Below are positions 14,523-22,196 of a DNA stretch of 25,750 nt, piece after piece. Both the position numbers and the translations under genes were made by a program. The notes beneath the pieces were generated by a model, which worked only from the letters and a program-made list of their open reading frames with translations, had not been told where the DNA came from and did no database searches. Every line of letters begins with the position of its first letter. Positions within the stretch are counted from its first letter, which is position 1. This stretch comes from an uncultured Bacilli bacterium (lineage in GTDB: Bacteria; Bacillota_I; Bacilli_A; RF39; UBA660), in the NCBI GenBank assembly GCA_947631285.1, contig CANRKS010000006.1:1-25750 (forward strand). Reading direction: 5' to 3'.

Positions 14523-15987
14523 AAGGACCCTCCTTTATAATGGGAGCAACTTGATTTTTATAAGGCATTTTACTTTCTAGAGCATAAGCTATATTTAAGA
14601 TGTTTGCATCATCAAAACACTTACCCGTTATATTAATACCAACCGGTAAATTATTAATAAACCCATTAGGAATCGTAATAGAAGGGAATCCACCAAAATT
14701 ACCAATTTGTAAATGTTCTTCCAGATTAGTTGTATTATCATTCGTAATTTCTTCTTTATGTCCATCAATATAAGGAGCCGGCCCTGTACTAACTGGCATA
14801 ATTAAGCCATCATATTTTTGAAATAATTCATTCATTTTATCTACGATTAATCTTCTTACTCTTTGAGCATTAACAAAATATTTTTCTTGATTTTCTTTTT
14901 GTAAAGCATAAGAGCCAATAACAAATCTTCTTTTAATTAATGAAGAAAATCCTTTCGTTCGATGATCTTTAATCATTTCATAGATGTTTTTACCCTCTCC
15001 TCTTGGGCCAAAAATAATTCCGGTTAAATTTGACATATTACTTGTTGCTTCCGCACATGATAAACATTGATAAACACTAAAAATAGCATTAACTAAAGTT
15101 CTATCAATACTCTCTTCCTTAATCGTAACGCCTTCTTCTTTTAATAAATCTAAAGTTTTATAAAAATTATCAAGGTGTTCCTTTAATTCATTTGATGCAT
15201 CAGGATAATTTTCTAAATTAACTATTTCTTTAATATAGAAAAGTTTTTTCCCCTTTACCTTACCATCTAAGGAAGCAAATAAATGAATATTTTGAGAATC
15301 CCAACTGGTTAAATCATTTTCATCTTGACCTTTCATGGCATCTACGACTAAAGCCGCATCTTTAACAGAACGAGTTAGGCAACCACAATGATCTAATGAT
15401 GAAGCAAAAGGAAATAAACCATAACGGCTAATCATACCATAAGTTGGTTTATAGCCGACAATACCACAAAAAGCTGCGGGCTTTCGAATTGAATCTCCTG
15501 TATCACTTCCTAAAGCAAAAGGATATACTCCTGCGGCTACGGAAGCTGCACTTCCAGAAGAAGATCCACCGGCCATTCTTTTTAAATCCCAAGGGTTTAA
15601 AATATTACCCGTATGAGCTGTTGTTCCACTTCCTCCCATCCCAAATTCATCTAAAGCTGTTTTGCCAATCGGCACTAAATTATGTCGTTCTAAATTTTTA
15701 ACGGCGGTGGCGGTAAAAAAAGGAACATAATCTTTTAAAGTATTTGATGACCCCGTTGAAAGAATGCCTTTAGTTGAATAATTATCTTTTATACCATAAG
15801 GTATACCAGAAAGTAAATCATCATTTACCTCTTTTCCGGTTGCGTCATCTAAAATAGTGACAAATGCGTTACATTTATCTTGAATAAAATGGGCTTTTTT
15901 TAAAGAATCTTTAACTAATTCATCGCTTGTAACTTCTTTATTTTTAAGCATTTCATGTAATTCTTCAATTGTTTTTATATAATTCAT
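14515..15987 (-). CDS. gatA: Asp/Glu-tRNA(Asn/Gln) amidotransferase subunit A
   Basis: A 490-residue glutaminase of the amidase-signature family, which supplies ammonia to GatB. The Ser-cisSer-Lys triad maps to Lys67 (YGIKDN), Ser142 (GGSSSGSAA) and Ser166, with the same spacing as in Staphylococcus GatA (79, 154, 178). One oddity: the nucleophile motif reads DTGDSIRKPA, not DTGGSIRQPA, with Asp165 directly before the nucleophile. The remainder (FCGIVGYKPTYGMISRYGLFPFASSLDHCG, in pieces) is typical, so I take the protein as active. The ATG directly follows the gatC stop, and the ribosome-binding site GGAGGTGA is the end of the gatC coding sequence. Confidence 0.96.
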   Translation of the reverse strand: MNYIKTIEELHEMLKNKEVTSDELVKDSLKKAHFIQDKCNAFVTILDDATGKEVNDDLLSGIPYGIKDNYSTKGILSTGSSNTLKDYVPFFTATAVKNLERHNLVPIGKTALDEFGMGGSGTTAHTGNILNPWDLKRMAGGSSSGSAASVAAGVYPFALGSDTGDSIRKPAAFCGIVGYKPTYGMISRYGLFPFASSLDHCGCLTRSVKDAALVVDAMKGQDENDLTSWDSQNIHLFASLDGKVKGKKLFYIKEIVNLENYPDASNELKEHLDNFYKTLDLLKEEGVTIKEESIDRTLVNAIFSVYQCLSCAEATSNMSNLTGIIFGPRGEGKNIYEMIKDHRTKGFSSLIKRRFVIGSYALQKENQEKYFVNAQRVRRLIVDKMNELFQKYDGLIMPVSTGPAPYIDGHKEEITNDNTTNLEEHLQIGNFGGFPSITIPNGFINNLPVGINITGKCFDDANILNIAYALESKMPYKNQVAPIIKEGPYE

Positions 15988-16290
15988 TTAGTCACCTCCA
16001 ACTACTTTTGGAACTTTTACTTCCCTTCCTTCATAAGCATCACAATTAGCTAAAAGATCGCTAATATCTACGCTTTCTTCTTTCGCATCTTCTCTGGGCG
16101 TATAAGTACTTGAAGGAAGAGCGTGGGTCATTGGTTCAACAGATGATATGGAAGGAATTTTGGTAATCAATTCCATCGTTTCATCAATAACATTAAATTC
16201 ATTTAAAATGAGTTCGTTTTCTTCCCTTGTAAGACCAATTAAAAGTTTATCCGCTAACTCATCGACTAATTCTTTGGTAAAATTATGCAT
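15988..16290 (-). CDS. gatC: Asp/Glu-tRNA(Asn/Gln) amidotransferase subunit C
   Basis: A 100-residue GatC, the small subunit that wraps around GatA and stabilises the GatA-GatB interface. The N-terminal helical pair (ELADKLLIGLTREENELIL) is the conserved part, followed by the extended linker with MTHALPSSTYTPREDA. Length is as expected (about 95-100). AGAGGTG precedes the ATG, and the gene follows asnS after 9 bases. The C-terminal codons for VVGGD double as the gatA ribosome-binding site. Confidence 0.92.
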   Translation of the reverse strand: MHNFTKELVDELADKLLIGLTREENELILNEFNVIDETMELITKIPSISSVEPMTHALPSSTYTPREDAKEESVDISDLLANCDAYEGREVKVPKVVGGD

Positions 16291-16299
16291 AATGCACCT

Positions 16300-17664
16300 C
16301 TAATAATCACAAGACTTCGGCGTTCTTGGATAAGGAATGACATCTCTTATATTATCTACCCCAGTTAGATAAATTAAAAGACGTTCAAATCCCATTCCAA
16401 AACCAGAATGGACACATCCGCCAAATTTTCTTAAATTTAAATACCATTCCATTCCCGTTGTCTCCATCTTTAATTCTTTCATTCTAGCAATTAATTTATT
16501 ATAGTCTTCTTCTCTTTGCGAACCACCCATTAATTCTCCTGCCCCAGGAACTTCTAAATCAACGGCAGCAACAGTTTTTTGATCAGGATTTAATTTCATA
16601 TAGAAGGCTTTTATATCTTTAGGCCAATTTTTAATAAAAACAGGACCATTAAAATATTCCGTGATATATTTTTCATGCTCTTTAGCAATATCTTCCCCAT
16701 ATTCAGGAGGAAATTCCCAATTTACTTTAGCTTCTTTTAATATTGTAATGACATCTTTATGGTCAATTCTGGTAAATTTACTATTAATTAATTTTTCTAA
16801 TTTTTCTTTTAAACCATGTTCAACAAAACTATCAAAAAATTGAATTTCTTTAGGAGCATTATCTAAAACGTATTTGACAACATATTTTAGCATATCTTCC
16901 ATGATATCCATATCTCCATCTAAATCACAAAAGGCTATTTCTGGTTCAATCATCCAAAATTCCGAAGCATGGGTTTTCGTATTAGAATTCTCTGCTCTAA
17001 AAGTAGGCCCAAAAGTATAAGTTTTCTTATAAGCTAAGGCAAATGTTTCTGCCTCTAATTGGCCACTTACAGTTAAATTAGTCATTTTGCCAAAAAAGTC
17101 TTTTGAATAATCAACTTCTCCTTTTATTTTATCTAAAGGAATTGTAGTAACTTGAAACATTTCGCCAGCACCTTCACAATCACTTGATGTAATTAAAGGA
17201 GCATGAAAATAAACATAGCCTCTTTCTTGAAAGTATTTATGAATGGCATATGCCGCGATGCTTCTTACCCGAAATACGGCTTGAAATAAATTAGTTCTAG
17301 GCCGAAGATAAGCTTGCTCTCTTAAAAATTCTCGTGTATGTCTTTTGGGTTGAATAGGATAATCTTCAGGACAATTTCCTAATAAAGTAATATTATTAGC
17401 TTGCATTTCTACTTCTTGATTACCTTTAGATGATACGATCTTTCCCGTAACCGAAATAGCACAACCAACTAATAATTTTTGAATTTCGGAAAAATTTTTT
17501 AAACTTTCATCATAAACAACTTGTAAGTGTTCTTGCGTAGTACCATCAGAAAAATCAATAAAACCAAAAGTTTTTTGATCTCGATGATTTTTAATCCAAC
17601 CATTTATAGTCACTTCTTTGTTTAGATAATTTTTAGTATCTAAAAATAGGTCTCTTAAATCCAT
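16300..17664 (-). CDS. asnS: asparaginyl-tRNA synthetase
   Basis: A 454-residue class IIb synthetase. The N-terminal OB-fold anticodon domain covers residues 1-115 (VTINGWIKNHRDQKTFGFID). Class II motif 2 is FRAENSNTKTHASEFWMIEP, with the THASEFWM stretch that marks AsnRS, and motif 3 is GFGMGFERLLIYLTGVDNIR. Because AsnRS is encoded here, GatCAB in the same operon is probably needed mainly for Gln-tRNA, unless AspRS is non-discriminating. An AAGGAG site precedes the ATG, and the gap to aspS is 12 bases. Confidence 0.96.
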   Translation of the reverse strand: MDLRDLFLDTKNYLNKEVTINGWIKNHRDQKTFGFIDFSDGTTQEHLQVVYDESLKNFSEIQKLLVGCAISVTGKIVSSKGNQEVEMQANNITLLGNCPEDYPIQPKRHTREFLREQAYLRPRTNLFQAVFRVRSIAAYAIHKYFQERGYVYFHAPLITSSDCEGAGEMFQVTTIPLDKIKGEVDYSKDFFGKMTNLTVSGQLEAETFALAYKKTYTFGPTFRAENSNTKTHASEFWMIEPEIAFCDLDGDMDIMEDMLKYVVKYVLDNAPKEIQFFDSFVEHGLKEKLEKLINSKFTRIDHKDVITILKEAKVNWEFPPEYGEDIAKEHEKYITEYFNGPVFIKNWPKDIKAFYMKLNPDQKTVAAVDLEVPGAGELMGGSQREEDYNKLIARMKELKMETTGMEWYLNLRKFGGCVHSGFGMGFERLLIYLTGVDNIRDVIPYPRTPKSCDY

Positions 17665-17676
17665 ATTTTATTCTCC

Positions 17677-19404
17677 TTAATCTCTTACTTTAATATGAAG
17701 TTCTCGTAATTGCTTTTCATCTAAAGTATTTGGACTACCCATAAGTAAATCCATTCCTGATACATTTGGTGGGAATACTTGAACCTCTCTTAAGTTTTCT
17801 TCTTCAGTTAAAAGCATAATTATTCGATCAATTCCTGGAGCCATTCCTGCATGAGGAGGAGCTCCAAATTGGAAAGCGGTATAAAGACTTCTAAATTTAT
17901 TTTTAATTACTTCTTCATCGTAACCCGCTAGTTGAAAAGCTTTTTTCATAATCTCAATGTCGTGATTTCTAACGGCCCCACTAGCCATTTCACAACCATT
18001 ACAAACGAAATCATATTGATAAGCAACGATGCTTTCAATATCATTTCCATTTAAAGCATCTAGTCCCCCTTTAGGCATACTAAATGGATTATGGCCAAAA
18101 TCCCATTTTTTATCTTCTTCATTATATTCATACATAGGGAAATCATTTATAATACAAAAAGCAAATTTGTTTTGATCAATTAAATCTAGCTCTTTTCCTA
18201 GTTCATTTCTTAAAAGACCAGCGACTTTTATTATTTCTTTTCCTCCTGCAAGGATAAAGATGACATTTCCTTTTTTAATATTTAATTTAAGCATTAAATT
18301 ATTTATTTCTTCTTCTTTTAAAAATTTACTAATTGTTGATTTTAATTCTTCCCCATCATATTTAAGATAAGAAAGACCTAAAGCTCCTTTTTCCTTGGCA
18401 AATTCTTCCATTTTTTTATACCATGAATTAGGTTTGTCACAATTATCTACTTTAATAGCTAAAACTTTTTTCCCTCTAAAACCATTAAAGTCGCTATTCA
18501 TAAAGATTTCACTTATATCTTCAATAATAAGAGGATTACGTAAATCAGGTTTATCAGAACCATATTTAGCCATCGCTTCTTTATAGGGAATTCTTCTAAA
18601 AGGAGGGGTAGATACTTCTTTATGAGAAAAATGGGTAAAGGTATCATAGAATACTTTTTCACCAACTTGATAGACATCTTCTTCGGTAGCAAAACTCATT
18701 TCCAAATCTAATTGATAAAATTCTAAAGTTCGATCACTTCGACAATCTTCATCCCGAAAACAAGGGGCAATTTGAAAATAGCGGTCAAAACCAGAAACCA
18801 TAAGCAGCTGCTTATAAATTTGGGGTGCTTGCGGTAAAGCATAGAATTTGCCTTTATAATTACGAGATGGGATGACAAAATCACGAGCTCCTTCAGGACT
18901 ACTGGCGGTAATTATTGGGGTCGCAATTTCCATAAAATTAAGCTCTTTCATCGTTTTACGTAAAAAGTCAATGACATCTACTCTAAATTTAATTTTATCA
19001 TGAACTAAGCTATTCCTTAAATCAAGATAACGATATTTAAGACGGGTTTCTTCAGATGCATCTTTACTTCTATTTATTTCAAATGGTAAAACATTAAGAC
19101 ATTTACCTAAAATGGTCATTTCTTCTAAAACAATTTCAATTTCACCTGTTTTCATTTTAGGATTAATATCACTTCTTTTGCGAACCGTTCCCGTTATGGT
19201 TGCTGTGCTTTCTTTAGTAATATCATCAAAAAGATGAACATCTTCACTAATTATTTGTACTATTCCCGTTTCATCTCTTAAAGTGACGAACACTAAACTG
19301 CCTAAATTACGGATAGAATTAATCCAACCTGCTACTCTAACTTTTTTACCAATATCATCTTTAGTAACTAAACCACAATAATGGCTTCGATAAATATTTT
19401 CCAT
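17677..19404 (-). CDS. aspS: aspartyl-tRNA synthetase (bacterial type)
   Basis: A 575-residue class IIb enzyme that charges tRNA(Asp). The N-terminal OB-fold (VRVAGWINSIRNLGSLVF), motif 2 (FRDEDCRSDRTLEFYQLDLE), the bacterial GAD insertion in the middle, and motif 3 (GMAPGIDRIIMLLTEEENLR) are all present. In discriminating bacterial AspRS the OB-fold often carries His residues in the HRRRDHG stretch. Here it reads NSIRNLG, so strict discrimination between tRNA(Asp) and tRNA(Asn) cannot be assumed. AGGAGG lies 6 bases before the ATG. It follows hisS after 9 bases, the usual Firmicute pair. Confidence 0.97.
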   Translation of the reverse strand: MENIYRSHYCGLVTKDDIGKKVRVAGWINSIRNLGSLVFVTLRDETGIVQIISEDVHLFDDITKESTATITGTVRKRSDINPKMKTGEIEIVLEEMTILGKCLNVLPFEINRSKDASEETRLKYRYLDLRNSLVHDKIKFRVDVIDFLRKTMKELNFMEIATPIITASSPEGARDFVIPSRNYKGKFYALPQAPQIYKQLLMVSGFDRYFQIAPCFRDEDCRSDRTLEFYQLDLEMSFATEEDVYQVGEKVFYDTFTHFSHKEVSTPPFRRIPYKEAMAKYGSDKPDLRNPLIIEDISEIFMNSDFNGFRGKKVLAIKVDNCDKPNSWYKKMEEFAKEKGALGLSYLKYDGEELKSTISKFLKEEEINNLMLKLNIKKGNVIFILAGGKEIIKVAGLLRNELGKELDLIDQNKFAFCIINDFPMYEYNEEDKKWDFGHNPFSMPKGGLDALNGNDIESIVAYQYDFVCNGCEMASGAVRNHDIEIMKKAFQLAGYDEEVIKNKFRSLYTAFQFGAPPHAGMAPGIDRIIMLLTEEENLREVQVFPPNVSGMDLLMGSPNTLDEKQLRELHIKVRD

Positions 19405-19413
19405 AAATCCTCC

Positions 19414-20676
19414 TTATAAGTTGCCAATAATGTATTCTACTATTTCGGAAATATCAACTTTTTCTTCTTCTTTAGTAGCATTATCTTTAACATTTACTAA
19501 TCCTTTTTTTAAATCTTCATTATTTAAAATAATGAGTAATTTAGCTTGTAAGCGATCAGCTTCTTTAAATTGTCCTTTTAAGCCTTTATTAAGAGTATCT
19601 GTTTCCACGATAACTCCATTTAATCTTAAATTTTGCACAATATCTATTGCATGTAATTTTTCCTCTTCTGATACATACATTACATAGACTTCAATTTGTC
19701 TTTTAATATCTTTATATAAATCCATTGTTTTTAAAATAGCAATAATTCGATCTAATCCACAGGCAAAACCAATCCCATAACTATCTGGACCATCTAATTC
19801 TTTAATTAATTTATTATAACGGCCCCCTCCCCCTAAAACACTTTGTTGGGTATCATTATGATCAAGAGAGACAATTTCAAAAACGGTATGATCATAATAA
19901 TCAAGACCTCTTACTATTTTGGGATTAACTTCATAATCAATTTCTAATATATCTAAATATTTTAAAACAGTTTCAAATCTTTTACGACTTTCTTCATTTA
20001 AATAATCAATTGTTTTAGGAGCTTTTTTTAAAATCTCATTTGTAGCATCAGTCTTGCAATCTAAAATTCTTAAAGGATTGGTTTTAAATCTTTCCTTACA
20101 ATCATCACATAAAAGATCAAGATGTGGTTCTAAATATTTTACTAAAGCTTCTTTATAGTTTTGCCTTGATTCTTCATCTCCTAAAGAGTTGATATTAACT
20201 TGTAAATTCTCAATATGAAGAGATTCCAAAATTTTATATTGTAAGCTTATTACTTCTGCATCTATTATTGGATCATTACTACCAAGTACTTCAACGCCAA
20301 ATTGAGTAAATTCTCTTAAACGACCGTTTTGAGGCCTTTCATAACGGTACATTGTGCCATTATAGTAATATTTTTTAATATCGGGAAGATGATAGCATTT
20401 ATTTTCAATAAAAGAACGAATTACGCCCGCGGTTCCTTCTGGTCTTAAAGTAAGAGAACGATCTGCCTTATCTTTAAAATCATAAGTTTCTTTTTTGACA
20501 ATGTCAGATGTCTCTCCGACACTGCGATGAAATAATTCACTAGCTTCGAAAATAGGCGTTCTAATATATTCATAATTATAAGTTCTCATCATTGTATTTA
20601 CTACATCATTAACATATTCCCATAAAAGAGAATCATCACCGGTAATATCAATACATCCTTTTGGTTTAGTTATCAT
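19414..20676 (-). CDS. hisS: histidyl-tRNA synthetase
   Basis: A 420-residue class IIa enzyme that charges tRNA(His). Motif 2 is YRYERPQNGRLREFTQFGVE, the histidine motifs are RGLDYYDHTVFE and GGGGRYNKL, and motif 3 is GIGFACGLDRI. The C-terminal anticodon domain covers about 320-415. The frame is open back to an ATG at 20712, but that lies in the T-box terminator; the ATG at 20676 has AAAGGA 7 bases upstream and the conserved start ITKPKGCIDI, so I choose it. It is first in the six-gene operon hisS-aspS-asnS-gatC-gatA-gatB, controlled by the T-box. Confidence 0.97.
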   Translation of the reverse strand: MITKPKGCIDITGDDSLLWEYVNDVVNTMMRTYNYEYIRTPIFEASELFHRSVGETSDIVKKETYDFKDKADRSLTLRPEGTAGVIRSFIENKCYHLPDIKKYYYNGTMYRYERPQNGRLREFTQFGVEVLGSNDPIIDAEVISLQYKILESLHIENLQVNINSLGDEESRQNYKEALVKYLEPHLDLLCDDCKERFKTNPLRILDCKTDATNEILKKAPKTIDYLNEESRKRFETVLKYLDILEIDYEVNPKIVRGLDYYDHTVFEIVSLDHNDTQQSVLGGGGRYNKLIKELDGPDSYGIGFACGLDRIIAILKTMDLYKDIKRQIEVYVMYVSEEEKLHAIDIVQNLRLNGVIVETDTLNKGLKGQFKEADRLQAKLLIILNNEDLKKGLVNVKDNATKEEEKVDISEIVEYIIGNL

Positions 20677-20696
20677 ATTTATTTCCTTTCTTAAAT

Positions 20697-20755
20697 AAAA
20701 AGACCTAGGCATATAAGGGCGAGCATTCCCGCGGTACCACCTTACTTCTAGGTCT
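20697..20755 (-). terminator. T-box terminator hairpin
   Basis: On the minus strand AGACCTAG (20755-20748) pairs with CTAGGTCT (20708-20701), followed by TTTT. The T-box sequence lies in the loop, so binding of uncharged tRNA would favour the alternative antiterminator and allow hisS expression. Confidence 0.88.
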
Positions 20756-20890
20756 TAATATTTTATCGCTGTAAGCGTTTCTATTTGTTTTGAAAGTGTC
20801 TTTTCATCTATTTATTATTAGACTTTTTCACCAACCGTCTTCTCTTTAAATAAATTAAATAAATTACTTCTCTTTCTATAGAAAATCTAT
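20697..20890 (-). promoter_or_regulatory. T-box riboswitch for hisS-aspS-asnS-gatCAB
   Basis: The leader carries the conserved AAGGTGGTACCGCGG (20743-20729) and a terminator with AGACCTAG/CTAGGTCT. Stem I contains GAAAG (20876-20872) pairing with CTTTC (20796-20792), an AGTA on the 5' side of the specifier loop, and a distal GGTTGGTG. The specifier loop has GACAC (20800-20796): GAC is an Asp codon followed by A, and the overlapping CAC is a His codon whose last C lies in the lower stem. The bulge reads UGGU. The U could wobble with G73 of tRNA(Asp) but not pair with C73 of tRNA(His). Asp sensing is therefore favoured, with His as an alternative. Confidence 0.93.
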
Positions 20891-20896
20891 AGTATT

Positions 20897-20925
20897 ATTC
20901 TACTTCTTTTTTTTCTTTTAGTCAA
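20897..20925 (-). promoter_or_regulatory. promoter of the T-box operon
   Basis: TTGACT (20920-20925) and TAGAAT (20897-20902) on the minus strand, 17 bases apart, 5 of 6 matches at both boxes. Transcription would begin near 20890, just before stem I. It lies only 7 bases past the stop of the preceding TPR gene. Confidence 0.8.
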
Positions 20926-20932
20926 TTGGGAT

Positions 20933-22195
20933 TTAAGGCTTTTTACCTAAAGATTTCTCTTTTTCTTTTAAATTAAAATAATTTAAGATATTTTCATAAA
21001 CCCAATAATTGCCGTTTTTATTTATGGCATTTTTTATAAGTCTTTTACCTAAGAGAATCATACAATTTAAATAAGTCGTTCCTAGGTCAACCATTCCTCT
21101 TCTTAAATAAGAAATAGCCATTAATAATAAAATTTCTTCATTTACTATGTTATGAAAAAGAAGATTACGTCCAAGAAGGATTGTTTCATCATAATGCCCC
21201 GCTTTAAATGACGTGATGATATTTTTAGCTTCCTTTTTATCTATTTTCTCATCCTTAAAGGGAGTATAAATTATTGCTAATCTTTCTTCATTTCCCCCAA
21301 TTTTAAAAGCTGTAGTATTAGGATGGTGCTCAATATATCTTTTACAATCTTTATTTGCTTTAGTACTTGCTGGTGCAAGTATTATTAAACCATCTTCTTC
21401 AATTTTACCAAAAAGACTTGGAAATAATTCAGAAAATTCTTCTTTTTTAAAGGTTTTTTCCTCTTCTTCTAATGAGGTTTCTCTTAAGGATATTTCTTGA
21501 TTAATCTTTCTTAAAAGCTCCAAGATAATTTTTTTAATATCATTATTTTTATCATTCGCAATATTAGCATTTAAAAATTTAAATGCTCCTTCATAATCAT
21601 TATTTTCTAAATAATCATTAAAATTATTTGCATTTACAGATCTAGTTTTGTAAATAGTCCCTTCTTTTAAAATAGCAAAATAAACTTTTAAAAGATTAAA
21701 TAAAATTGTACTAAAGCGAGATAGACGATGAAAAGATGATTCTCTCATTAAGTAGATAAACATCTCTTCCCATTTTTCTTCTTTAAATAATGAGGTTAAT
21801 AAATTTTCTTCTTTTTTTCTTTCTTTTATTAAAAGATGTAAAAGTTCATCTAAAACAATTATAAATCTGTTTTCATATGGTTTTAACTCCCCTTTTTCTT
21901 TTACTCCTTTAATCGTTTTTAAAGCTTTATTATAATAACCATTTATAATATCCATTATAATGGGATTTATTAATTGATTATTATCTGAAAATTTAACTTC
22001 GGGATAGATAGTAGTATAGGCTAAAGTAATTAATTCAGGTGGTAATTTTTGAATCATACTAAACATATATAATATAAGTTTTTGTTTCTCTTCATAATAT
22101 GGACATTTAATATCTAAAATAAAATCAACCATTAATCTTGCTTTATCATAATCTTTGGCTTGTAAATATTTTTTAAAATAACCGATATCTTCCAT
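20933..22195 (-). CDS. TPR-type helical repeat protein, paralog of the upstream gene
   Basis: About 420 residues, mostly alpha-helical, no signal peptide. The N-terminal half is helical repeats (YLQAKDYDKARLMVDF). Residues about 269-309 form a distinct small block beginning GLIILAP and including TAFKIGGNEERLAIIY. A TPR-like tail at about 322-376 follows (GHYDETILLGRNLL). The same block-plus-tail order is found in the preceding gene, so the two are paralogs. The frame is open from a TTG at 22237; no ribosome-binding site supports that. The ATG at 22195 lies one base after the upstream stop (TAA-A-ATG), which fits reinitiation; an ATG at 22219 is the other choice. Function unknown; a scaffold or regulator is the most that can be said. 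No terminator separates it from the T-box promoter. Confidence 0.75.
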   Translation of the reverse strand: MEDIGYFKKYLQAKDYDKARLMVDFILDIKCPYYEEKQKLILYMFSMIQKLPPELITLAYTTIYPEVKFSDNNQLINPIIMDIINGYYNKALKTIKGVKEKGELKPYENRFIIVLDELLHLLIKERKKEENLLTSLFKEEKWEEMFIYLMRESSFHRLSRFSTILFNLLKVYFAILKEGTIYKTRSVNANNFNDYLENNDYEGAFKFLNANIANDKNNDIKKIILELLRKINQEISLRETSLEEEEKTFKKEEFSELFPSLFGKIEEDGLIILAPASTKANKDCKRYIEHHPNTTAFKIGGNEERLAIIYTPFKDEKIDKKEAKNIITSFKAGHYDETILLGRNLLFHNIVNEEILLLMAISYLRRGMVDLGTTYLNCMILLGKRLIKNAINKNGNYWVYENILNYFNLKEKEKSLGKKP

Positions 22196-22196
22196 T

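Noticed and set aside
20676..20712. hisS starting at 20712
   Set aside because: That ATG lies inside the T-box terminator stem; the start at 20676 has a good ribosome-binding site and the conserved HisRS N-terminus.
20874..20894. CTATAG-N5-CTATAG palindrome as a protein binding site
   Set aside because: It lies at the base of T-box stem I and is better explained as RNA structure; the alternative pairing with the 3' ATAGAAA is equally good.
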